Source of the DNA: Tribonema minus | Lineage: Eukaryota; Sar; Xanthophyceae; Tribonematales; Tribonemataceae | Direction: 5' to 3' | DNA: 64,000 nucleotides | NCBI GenBank assembly: GCA_017506865.1 | Contig: JAFCMP010000290.1 | Span: forward strand, 930,001-994,000 | Shown here: piece after piece, positions 54,599-64,000 of the stretch | How positions within the stretch are numbered: the stretch's first letter is position 1 | How the letters are laid out: every line of letters begins with the position of its first letter | Translations under genes and position numbers: made by a program | Notes under the pieces: model-generated | The model's database searches: none | The model's input: the letters and a program-made list of their open reading frames with translations, nothing else | Told to the model about the DNA's origin: nothing

Positions 54599-56317
54599 GC
54601 TGCTCGCTACTGAAATTGACTGCTTGTTAATACATATCAGGGTGCATCGTCGTCTACTCACTGCAGTGGCTCTGTCCGGATGTCTGCTTGCCTCTCAGTG
54701 AGGCTCAACGTTTTCGGCCGTTGTTGAAGATGCTTTGTTAAAGTGTTGACTGGACGAAGTCAGTGTACTGAAAGGAAGGCAGTGCCATGGCCAGTACCCG
54801 CTAATGCTGACCGAGGGGGCCGCACGGGTGCTTGCAGTGAAGCGCGTCCGAGCCGACCTGTTTCGAACGGGACACAGGACGTGTTGCCAAGGCGGAGGAG
54901 GCCGAGGCATCTGCACCAAGGGGCCTGAAGGTCACCAGCAGGTCTCGACGGCGGTAGTACTCTAGCCGGCCTACAGCTGCCGAAGGCCACAACGTTGAGA
55001 GCGCAGGCAAGCAGGCCAGACTTTTGCGCCAGTGTGCGAGTCTTACACTAAACAGCCGATTACTTGAGCAAATTGTGCAGATTGAATATTCAGCAGCAGC
55101 CTGCCTGCAGCGTGGCAAGGCCGTAGCTGCGCAGAAATAAGTGTCATTGATCATGTACATTACATTCAAACGCTGTTCCAACACATGCGGGCTATTCCGG
55201 TGTATGAGTCAGATGGCACCAGTTCAAGTCCTGGCCTGACCTTGCTTGCGACATCAGCGAGCAGCATTGGAGTATGGTGTGTGTGGGGGGGGGGGTATGT
55301 TACCGTAGCAGCCCTGCATCAGCAAAAGCACTGGGCATGCCCTGCTGCTCACTGTTGCCCCTCCTGCGTTGCAGACCTGCAGCGTATGCGGATGTGGCCA
55401 CCTGCCAGCGTGCACATGAATTCATGGCTCAGGCATTCGCTTGAGAGAGTGCAGTAATGTTGCGCACCTACGTGCAAATAGCTGTGAGCGACATCATCAC
55501 ACTACGTGCTTGCGTGCTATCTGTTGAGTCACAGTGTGCATGCGGTGCGCACGACATGCTTGGCTGGATGTCGCAGATCACTCCATTCTGGCGGTTTTGA
55601 CACGTGCACATGCGCGCATTGTGACGGCAGCGACAGAACCGGCAACTCAATTGTGGTGATCGCGTTGGCAGTGAACAGCTTCAATGAACTATTACCCTGC
55701 AACCTGGCAACTACCGTGCCGGCGGGTCACCAGCTCCCATGACCAACCACCATGCAGCCTGGTACCTCGAGAGTTGACTCTCCTCCAGGCTGCATGTGAG
55801 TTCCGGTGTTTGATCACGTGCGTCCTGACGTGCGTGCACATGCTGTATGACCAATTGGCGGTTTAGAAATGTGGACCGTGCGGCACCAGCAACGTGACGC
55901 CAGCGGCAGCGCTTGCCAGCAGGACGGCACGGGCACTGGTGGAGAGAGACGATTGGCTGATGCTCGTCCAACATGGGTCCATGCGTCCTGCAACTGCATT
56001 TGTAGCAGCCAGTACCTCAATTGCGTCATGAACAAAATCCGGGGGGGGGGGGGGGGGGAGGAGGGGGGGCTTTTCTGTTGTCATGACGTGATGTATCATA
56101 CAGTGACTCAGTGAACATCTGTGGCTGGTGCGGCAGTGCATGTCACGCTTTGTCGCACAGAATAAAGAGCACTCTGAACTTACGTCTACAGCTCTTGTTC
56201 AAAGCTTGAAGGGCGATTCCCCCGATCCCCCCCGCGCTCGCTCAATAGACACCCGACATCGCAGGGCACTTTTTTTGTTCCATCGAAGCCCGACGCGGTT
56301 TACTTGGCTACACTCAG
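54599..56317. other. Divergent intergenic region between two genes
   Basis: The starts of the coiled-coil gene (-) and the 56318 gene (+) face away from each other, so both promoters should lie here. Notable sequence: an 11-base G run (55285-55295) and an 18-base G run (56041-56058). No gene or RNA gene could be supported. Confidence 0.5.
56041..56058 (+). repeat. 18-bp G homopolymer
   Basis: Eighteen G followed by AGGAGGGGGGG, about 260 bp upstream of the plus-strand gene start. It is capable of forming a G-quadruplex. Similar runs occur at 2370-2386 (C), 4475-4492 (C) and 41229-41242 (C). Confidence 0.85.
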
Positions 56318-58455
56318 ATGAAGGCATCTTTGCTCAGGGAGGTACAACGTGCATGCAGTGGCGGAGACAGCGCAGCAGTGAGGGCTGCGTTCGACGCTCA
56401 CCTCGATCAGTTTCTGGCGATTCGGCTGGCTCCCTCCGTGGTGACCGAAGCGCAAGCACACAAGGACTTGGCGAGGGAGAATGTGAGCCACAGCCTGATG
56501 AGATCAATGTATACTACTTTTATTGCCGCGCTGTAACAGGACCTGATCACTTGCTTTGTGTGGACGGTTGCAGGTGATGCTAAATGGAACTCTCGCGGGT
56601 GGGCAAAGGTGCGAATTCACGGAGGCGCTGCTGAAGCTGCTCAAGCGGCTCATGGCGAGGCCGCGGTATCAGGGTGAATGCTCGCCGAGGTAAGAATCTG
56701 CAGCGCGTGCACGTTTCGCGGCATGCAAAAAGGATGGTTTGCTTGCTTAGCAAGCGAGTTCTTTGCCGTGCATTCCTACCACCACCAGAATACCATCATG
56801 GAGACTTCTACAGCGTTATTCAGGAGTACCTGACATCCATTGATTTCAAAGACAAAGATGTCTCTTTAAATCACACTTTAACGTTTACGTGAAGTCTCAT
56901 CACAGAGCCAACTCTGAAAGCACCCACGCATGCTTAACGATTTTGTGCAGTCAGCGTAGGTGCCGTTGCCTGTCAATACGCATGCCCTGGCGGCGAACAA
57001 CAGCCGGTGGCGACCAACAGTTTCTATGCACAGCGTGAGCTGTTGTCATGAATATGGCCGTCATCAATGGCAGTTACAATCACTTCTCAATGCAGATAAA
57101 ATGGTGCTTCCATAATTACCTGTCGCTGAATGTGTTGTCCTGACACCTTTTTTTCTGTTGTTGCATGGCTTCCTTTCAACTGCAGTGACATGGCATGCGC
57201 CATAATGCGCAAAGCCAGCCGGACCGCCAGCGGCTGCGACAGTTACCACTTCGTTCACCAGCTCTATGGCGCAGATGAGAATTATCTCCTCAAGCCAAGG
57301 GCGGTGACTCTCCCCCCTGTTGAAGTGGAAGTGTCACTGGTGGATAGCTGCATCATCAGCAAAGTCATCACACGCAACCCACTGGCGCTGTACAAAATGG
57401 CGGACCTCGAGAACTCAGCTGCTGAGGTGAGCCAAGTTTCAATATGTTACATGTATACGCAATATAGTCGTCCGTAGTCTCACTCATGTGAAATGTTGCT
57501 AGTTTTTAGTTGCATAGTGTGTGTCCGAATGCGTGCGGCACTGTAGGCGTTTGTGGCTTGGTGCACTTGATGGGTATGCATCGTGCAACTGAGCTTCAGG
57601 CGCTACAAGTGACTACACCTGCATATTGAACTCTGGTGATTGTTCATCCCAAGCTCGAATCATGTCCTCACCAGCGCACATTAATGACCTTACACACACA
57701 TCACTGTTGCATGGGTAATGATGTCTTGGCCACACTGCTCAGGTTGGTGCATAGTTCGGTTATCAAAGCACATCTATGTCTTTGCCCATGGTCATTCATC
57801 TGTAGCATATGCCAGATGGCATATGCTTGTTGTGTCAACGCATATGTGTTGACAGACACGACATGCATGCATCTGGCGGAGTGTACTGCCTCAGATGTTA
57901 TTTTGCAACAAGCATTCACAAACTCGACATCCATTATTGTTCTTGGATAACCGCATGAATGCCTATGCAGCTGAAAGCTGAATGTTTTGCCTGTTTTGCT
58001 GGCTGTTTCGTCAACAGGCTGTGCAAGTGGAGCCCTGGCTGTACTTTGACACCACCGTAACGGAGAGGACAAACCATGATGCCCGCGGTGGCAGCAGCAG
58101 CAGCGGCAACGATAGCATTCGCTACTTGAGTGTGGCCATCCCAGAAGACCCATCAGATATCAACACATGTATGTACCTGTGCAAGCCCATGTATCACTTT
58201 CAAGAGCAGAACATGCTGTGGGGGGCGGACGCGCCATGCGACGCTCCTCTGCCTCTACAGAGCATCCAGTCAAACAGCCTGCTGCGCCGTCGCAGCAGTG
58301 CCTCGGCAATCTGCGTACCCACTATGACAGCTGAAATTGCGTGTGGGGAAGCGGCTGTGCCTGTGCCAGCTGCCGCGAATCGCTGCCGTAACCGCCGTCA
58401 AATGGGTGCGACCACCAGCAGCAGCACCACAAGTCTGCCAAGGCTGAGCATATGA
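56318..58455 (+). CDS. Hypothetical protein, 5 exons
   Basis: I do not recognise the family. Exons 56318-56482, 56574-56673, 56789-56888, 57186-57426 and 58018-58455 join with exact phase (0, 1, 2, 0) at GT-AG introns, giving about 347 aa. In sequence: an N-terminal helical part (REVQRACSGGDSAAVRAAF), EALLKLLKRLMARPRY, a YHHGDFYSVIQEYL segment, DMACAIMRKASRTASGCDSYHFV, then VEVEVSLVDSCIISKV and a WLYFDTTVTERTNHD region. The C-terminal ~100 residues are Ser/Arg/Ala-rich and probably disordered. No signal peptide or membrane segment is visible. An alternative donor after CCGAG at 56690 breaks frame and was rejected. The consistent phases make the gene credible; the role is unknown. Confidence 0.75.
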
Positions 58456-60452
58456 CCACCACACGCGCGTTGAAGCTGAAAACACGAAGGGCGAGCAGCA
58501 TATCACACACCCGTGTCCGCAGTCCACTGAGTCCAGTGCTTCGCCACCTTGCGTAGTGTATGGGCACTGAGATCAGATCGACCGTGCTGAGGTGTGTCAT
58601 CAGCCATGCATCCAAAGGCCAACCTCGAACACCACCGTTGTCGCAACACAAAGGTAGAACCTGACACCCAGCACCACCGGTGCGTATCTCAAGAGGTGAT
58701 TAAACTGCTCAATGAATTGGCGCGCGCACAAGAATCAATTCATGAGTTGTACATTCTTGAAGCCAGTACTGTTTGAACACTGTGTGGTACCTACATCAGA
58801 CATTGCATTACTGATGCATGCTGCTGTGTTAGTTTTGTGCGGCTCTATAGAGATATCGGCAGTGCATACACGTGGGACCACTGTCCACTTGACAATACAT
58901 ATGGCTGTGATGTTTTACACTCCCCAGCATTCTTTCTTGTTCTTTCTGTTATGCTCTGCAATCTGATGTGCGCATCATTGGTTACAAACCCATGCATTTT
59001 GTGTAGAAGTATGCCATAATACCGCACCGCATGTGGTACATAAAATTAGTGCATTTGCCGATGCATGAGAATTGATTTAATTGAGCACATTGTGTTCCAG
59101 CTTCATACATGGTGCAGCATTGCTCAGCAATTGTGAGGGTCAGTACGCATGCTTTGCCATACGTTGCGTTGATGGTCACAAAGTGGTGATGGCATATGGA
59201 GTGGGTGTGACAGTCTCGCCGTCCCCGATAGTCCGTTTACATTGACCCGCCGGCGGCATTTGTCCCTGATGTAAGCCTGCCACTATGCAGCCACATTAGG
59301 AGATTTTGACCGTGAGTATGTAGATGAAGATCATCGTGTGTGCCTCTCTTGCACTGAGGGCTTCGTATTTACCACATTGCCGTTAACTGCACCATGCCGT
59401 TTTTGCCGATCATCAGCCGAAGTTGCAAACGCTTGTGCTGCGACCCGAGGCGGCGGGCTCGCAATGAGCCTCGCATGAGACTGACTGTATCATTTGACGC
59501 TGTAGGGCATTTAAGGGGTACCAACGCGCGGGTCGTCCATATGTTAGACGCTTCACTGCCGTGTAACTGCTAGCCGTTCACATGGGGTTAACATGGGTGA
59601 GACCGACCACTACGCGCTGATTCGCTTGCGAGCTGGAACGTGAGATGGGAGATGTTCTGCAAATGGGCATGGACCGGCACGCTTTCAACATCACGCCCCA
59701 TTGCTCAGAGAAGTCGACCCTCGGGGCCTCGGTGCCTGCTAAATAAACCTTGGGACACTGGTTCTGGTTCAGGCTTTTGTACCTTTGTGAACAATTTTCT
59801 TCCAGCGTCAGCGTCAGCGCCAGCACCTTATCAGTTTCACTGCTCTGCCATTCAAGCAGGAACGCTCTGTGGTGCCTTTTTCCATAGTAAATCACAGGTG
59901 ACGGTTTGCACAACAAAAATGGCGACCACTTTCTGCAAAGTGTCAAAGTGTACCTGCAGAGAAGCGATGGTGTTTGGCGTTCAGCTTGAAATGAGTAGAG
60001 TAGATACCATAACCGCATCACCCTCCTCGTCTGCGCCTTCCTCCATCCTTTTAAAAAAGAAAATGGTGACCTTTCGTGTTCTTCGATCAGCCCATGTGTG
60101 ATCAGCCCATGTGATGCAGACAAACAGAGGTGCAGCTCGTAGCCAAGCTGGCTCACACGGCAAGGACCACTGGAGAGTGGGCCAAGCTGACCTGCAACAG
60201 GAAGGGGCGCGCAAGCTGCACCAGTGGCTGCGCGCGTCGTTTACTCTTAGTCAGCCTGGGAAACCTTCAGGGCGTTGTTGTGTTGCAGCAGCGAGCCCCC
60301 GCGGCGCATACGGAGTGTGTTGGCGCGGCGTGTGCTCTAGCGCTGTCGGAGGACAGAGAGGGGCTCACCTCTCGTCGACGGCACCGGCCTGCTGTGCCAG
60401 GTCGTTTGCAGCGTGAGCTCGCTGCGAGCAAGTAGTCAGGCACAATGCAGTA
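58456..60452. other. Intergenic upstream of the kinase gene
   Basis: No firm gene. It contains a short Cys-x2-Cys pair ORF (59291-59478) and a tandem duplication of GATCAGCCCATGTG (60087-60115). The kinase promoter should be in the last few hundred bases. Confidence 0.45.
59291..59478 (+). CDS. Possible exon with a two-CxxC zinc-ribbon-like motif
   Basis: After an AG (ATGCAG at 59285-59290) an open frame of about 62 codons runs to a TGA at 59476: DREYVDEDHRVCLSC, then FVFTTLPLTAPCRFC, then an Ala/Gly-rich tail. Two CxxC pairs 14 residues apart with an aromatic between resemble small zinc-ribbon domains. There is no in-frame ATG and no upstream exon was found, so it may be a fragment or chance. 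Confidence 0.25.
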
Positions 60453-63400
60453 ATGTTGGCTAGGCCCAGAGGTGATCTGTCGCCGACAGAGCTTCACATC
60501 CCCCGCTTGGCAGCTCGTCAAGCAGATTTGGCTCCGCGAGCAGCCCTTGCTTCGCCCGTCTCAGCTGCTGCCATGACAGCATCAGCAGCAGGGGGAATCG
60601 GCATCACCACCAGGGGGAACGGAGGCGATGCATGTCTTGCGGCGCCACAGGTGGCTCACGGGAAAGGGCAGGGGGTTGGCGAGTGGGTGCTGGGCCGGAT
60701 GCTGGGCAGGGGGGCGTTCGGCGTGGTGTACAAAGCGCGGCTGGTTCCCAGCGGCGAGACTGTCGCTGTGAAGACGATCAACATTGACGGTCTCAATGAG
60801 AACGAGCTCAGGGTGAGTTTGGGTGGCTTTTGCTGCATATTTGGGTAAAAATCATCAGATAGATAAGTACTGCGGAGGTCCACATCGTTGTCAATTCTGC
60901 TATGACTGTGGCGTTGTTGAACTGGTGGAGTATTGCAGCGCGACGTAAAGTTGCTGCTGGGACATGGCGAGTCTCACCGCAGTTATTCCAGCCATTAAGC
61001 CCTGTTTGACAACATCATGACTGCAAGTCTTTTGATTGTCCTGGGGTGGCTGCACCCGCTTGTGGTGCCATGTGTCCAACATGCTGCGGCATGGATAGAC
61101 CGCACTTGAGTCGATTAACGTCGCCATAGTCTTTCTGATACATTACAAACTGCCCTTAGACTGTACATCAGTACCTGCTGCAAGCAGAAGAAGGTTACCA
61201 ACTCGGTCAGGAACCTATGGTTCCGTGCTGTAGCTGATGTTCACGTGCACAAGAGCGCTGTGCTTGACAACATCAAAGTCATCAGAGTGCTGGTGGCCCC
61301 ATATGCGCTCAGTGAACTCATACTTCTATATGGCTTGCTTCTGTTGAGAGCTGACGATGTCTGCTTGACAACAAGGAGAAGAGAGAAAAAACAGAACGCG
61401 CTGCCCTGCTAATCAAGTTCAAGCAGCGTCGGTGACGACATGCAAGCACGGTCTGTTGAAGCATATGCTTATCGCACTATGCCAGTTTGCTGAGGGCATC
61501 ATGGAGTTGCTACTGATGCCGCTGTGGCTCTTTGACTGAGCTCAGCCAGCAGCAGCCCTTCTATGAGCTTTGCGGATAGCTCCGTTTACAACAGAGCCTC
61601 ATTCCGGATGATGCTCCAGTAGCACTGAAGTACCAGAGGACAGTTGGGTCACCGTGCGCGCTGCATGCATCCCTGATCTGGTGCTGAAGTGTAGCCGGTT
61701 GAGGTAGTTAGGGCAGCTGGCGTGGCTGCTTCGGATCTGAGTCATAGCACAAGTGCAAGGCAAGGCAACGCCGCCTTGCAGGCATTATGGTGACGTGCAG
61801 CACCCACATCAATGTGTATTCGCAGATTGTTCCTTCGGAACAAGGCAGACCTCTGAGCTTGTCTCATTGCAGCGCTGAATACTTCGCCGCTGTTGATTTG
61901 TGTATACCCAGTGGTCTCGCTGTGGACGCTGCTCTGCATCGTCTGCATGTTCCGGCTGCTGCCAACATGACATTGAAAGTCTGACTTCAGCATACCTGAC
62001 ATGATGTGGCCTGACTCGTCAGCGTAGTGGTATGCAGCCTGTCTTCGTACATGGTCTGACTGCTGATTTCAAGCTGCCAGTGTACTGCAGCCAGTGACTG
62101 TACCTGACTGCTTGACTATCTGAATGTTGACGAGGGGTCATATTAAAATGGGGATTGTTCTAGCGTGACGTGATGGTGCATGCTGGCCACTCCACACCTC
62201 TGAACAGTATGTGCTACAGGCTGCATGCGGACTCACCAACAGCGGCGGTATGAATAGCGTGCCACGACGACATCGCATCAGCACAGTGCTCTAGCCAGCA
62301 ACACCTGTGTGCACCAGCTTCATCCACGACTATCTGCTCTGCAGAGGCTACTCTTCTCTTTTTGCTGGTTGGAGCATGAAGCAAGTCGTGGGAGCTGAAA
62401 TCGCAGCACCTGCAGGGTGTTCGTCTGCGTATTGCCTATTCCTGCCTTTGTATTATCTAGCACTTGACCACACTGCACTTGTGTCCTCATGGCAGATGCT
62501 ACATAGCTGCCCTCGCCGCCTCGCACTCTCACCCAACCCCTGGTATCTTATTGCAGCTGAGTGCTGCAGTGTATTGCTCACTTGCACGCTCACTCACTCA
62601 CTCACTCACTCACTCACTCCCTGTGCTTGCGCAGCCACTGGCCCACGTAAGCCAGCCTGTAACATGGCATTCCTGACGCATTCGCATAGTCTGGCGCTAC
62701 ATATAAACTTCAATCACAGTTTGTGGCAGTTACAACTTGATTTTTTGGTCCAACATCTGACCGGTGTAACGCATCTTGTACCGCGCCGCGTAGTGCCTAC
62801 ACAATGCTCACTGCTATTCTCATTTGCATACTTTTGTGGTCACTGACATTCTTATTTGTGTATTTTTGTCGTCACTGACATTCTCCTGTACACACCTTGC
62901 TGGTCACCAGGCTGTGGAGAATGAGATCATGATGATGCGCCACCTGCACCACCCCAACGTGGTGCACTACCTGGGCATGGAGGCGCACCCAAAGCACCTC
63001 AACATCTTCCTGGAGTACGTTGATGGCGGCAGCCTGCGTAAAATGCTGGAGAAGACAGGCCCGCTGTCAGAGCCGCACACCGCGTGCAATACCAAACAGG
63101 TGCGTGCTTGGCTTCCTTCACAAGGTGACTCACACATATCAGAGCCGCACGGTGCGTGCAATACTAAGCAGGTGCGTGCTTGACTTCCTTCACGAGTCGA
63201 ATTATGCCTATCAGAGCCGCACACTGCGTGCAATACCAAGCAGGTGCGTGCTTGACTTCCTTCACGAGTCGAATTACACCTATCAGAGCCGCACACCGCG
63301 TGCAACACCAAACAGGTACGTGCCTTCACCTCTTTCACAAGTGGAATCGCAACTGTCTGCAAAGTGGGCCAGTGGGCGTTTAGCCTGTCGGGGCAGTGTT

Positions 63401-63840
63401 ATAGCCCACACACAACATGTACACTCGTCATGGGAGGAGCCAAGTGCACATGTCGGTTTGTACATACAGTAGATCAAAGTGTGCATCTATAACAGCACAC
63501 TGACCACAGTTGTGGCTTGCATCAGCATGGCTGGGTTGACGTATTGCAGGCAGTCTGTGTTGGTGTGATGGCATGAGACGCTTCTAATGTGACAACCAGG
63601 CACGTTGTTGTCACCCATGCGAATGTACGCAGCTCCATCAGAACTGGCCGTGTGTGCTTGCATTTGTTTAAGTTCTGCTTCTGCCTCAGCTCCCCCTGCG
63701 TGTGGCGGTGGACTTCTGCACTGGGACTCCCATCCTTACCTACCTGCTTTGGCCTCACCTGCCCCTGATTCGTTGTGTGCAGATTCTAGAAGGCCTGCGA
63801 CACCTCCACACCAGAAACATCACCCATAGAGATGTGAAAG
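60453..63840 (+). CDS. STE11/MAPKKK-type serine/threonine protein kinase, N-terminal part (3 exons in window)
   Basis: Phosphorylates downstream MAP kinase kinases if it acts as its family does. Exons 60453-60812, 62911-63099 and 63783-63840 join in phase 0; the last ends in phase 1 and the gene continues past the window. After an ~80-residue Ala-rich leader come the glycine loop GRGAFGVVYKA, VAVK with the ATP-binding Lys (about residue 107), VENEI (helix-C Glu), HPNVVHYLGM, LNIFLEYVDGGSL, QILEGLRHLHTRN and the catalytic loop start HRDVKG. HRDVKG and EYVDGGSL are typical of the STE group; the pattern is closest to NPK1/ANP-MEKK. The upstream ATG at 60444 is followed at once by a stop. A 72-bp tandem repeat duplicates the donor of exon 2. 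Confidence 0.9.
60813..62910 (+). other. Kinase intron 1 content
   Basis: 2.1-kb GT-AG intron (gtgagt ... accag). It holds a CACT microsatellite (about 62588-62620) and near its end a duplicated CATTCT(C/T)-TGTGGTCACTGACATTC-like block. I see no nested gene; short open frames lack motifs. Confidence 0.55.
62588..62620 (+). repeat. CACT tetranucleotide microsatellite
   Basis: About seven to eight CACT/ACTC units, intronic. Confidence 0.85.
63068..63330 (+). repeat. 72-bp tandem repeat (~3.6 copies) spanning kinase exon 2 end and its 5' splice site
   Basis: Copies start at 63068, 63140, 63212 and 63284, offset exactly 72 bp. Each carries the exon tail CAGAGCCGCAC...AACAG or AAGCAG followed by a donor: 63100, 63172 and 63244 (GTGCGT) and 63316 (GTACGT). 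Donor 1 gives the expected kinase length. Donor 2 would add 24 codons in frame without a stop. Donors 3 and 4 lie beyond a TGA at 63181. Each later copy is also preceded by TATCAG, a possible acceptor. Confidence 0.92.
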
Positions 63841-64000
63841 GTGAGAGTGGGGGGTGGCAAAGTGCGCTGTCGTGACACGTGTACCTTGACTCAAAGCAAG
63901 GTCGATGCAACGCGTTATGTGCGTCATACATTTATCAGCTCCAGGTTCATTGCATCGCATATGTTGACAGTTGACATGCGTGCTGCCTGCTGCATAGCTG

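Noticed and set aside
55188..55245. tRNA-like T-loop (CCAGTTCAAGTCCTGG)
   Set aside because: The T-arm consensus is good, but no matching acceptor stem, D-arm or anticodon arm can be drawn at the right distances.
56574..56694. Alternative end of exon 2 of the 56318 gene at CCGAG|GTAAGA
   Set aside because: It leaves phase 2, which reads the next exon into an early stop; the CAGG|GTGAAT donor gives a continuous frame.
59578..60156. 192-codon minus-strand ORF upstream of the kinase
   Set aside because: Crosses a local tandem duplication, lacks recognisable motifs and lies in the probable kinase promoter.
60813..62910. Nested gene or transposon in kinase intron 1
   Set aside because: Frames with Lys/Arg-rich stretches near 61150-61440 contain stops and no recognisable domain.
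63068..63330. CRISPR-like spaced repeat
   Set aside because: Direct 72-bp tandem units in a eukaryotic exon/intron; no unique spacers.

Overview
This is a stretch of eukaryotic nuclear DNA. Protein-coding genes are split into short exons by long GT-AG introns (one intron looks GC-AG), and the space between them is full of short tandem repeats, G/C homopolymers, interstitial telomere-like TTAGGG/CCCTAA tracts and broken gene copies. The TTAGGG-like tracts, the algal/protist-style ankyrin and sacsin fragments and a retrotransposon carrying an OTU domain suggest a unicellular alga or another protist. I cannot name the species or even the phylum with confidence.

Layout. 1-13.3 kb: no convincing gene except a frame-broken coiled-coil ORF (7.2-7.7 kb). 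It holds repeats and a 5'-truncated copy of the retrotransposon found at 18-25 kb. 13.3-14.9 kb (-): a trypsin-like peptidase-like ORF without a recognisable catalytic Ser, followed by a large palindrome built of protease-like coding sequence. 18.18-25.43 kb (+): a 7.2-kb non-LTR retrotransposon with an OTU cysteine-protease-like domain, reverse transcriptase and a C-terminal restriction-like endonuclease. It has target-site duplications and two -1 frame changes at homopolymers. 26.6-40.0 kb (-): a 13-exon M32 (carboxypeptidase Taq) metallopeptidase gene that I could join completely, about 530 aa. Its 4-kb intron 7 carries two inverted-repeat pseudogene arrays (sacsin-like and ankyrin-like), one of them split by a MITE-like element. 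42.5-47.2 kb (-): a 5-exon GH26 (endo-beta-mannanase-like) gene. 49.4-54.6 kb (-): a 4-exon, about 976-aa low-complexity coiled-coil protein. 56.3-58.5 kb (+): a 5-exon protein of unknown function. 60.45 kb to the end (+): the first three exons of a STE11/MAPKKK-type protein kinase, truncated by the window edge.

The genes do not form an evident pathway. What unites the window is its mode of rearrangement. Three gene fragments exist as head-to-head fold-back copies with short spacers, and two genes carry tandem duplications that span an exon end with its 5' splice site. Intronic hairpins made of gene-like sequence are plausible sources of double-stranded RNA, but that is inference. All exon joins were made by eye from reading-frame continuity, splice dinucleotides and family motifs; no alignment was run.
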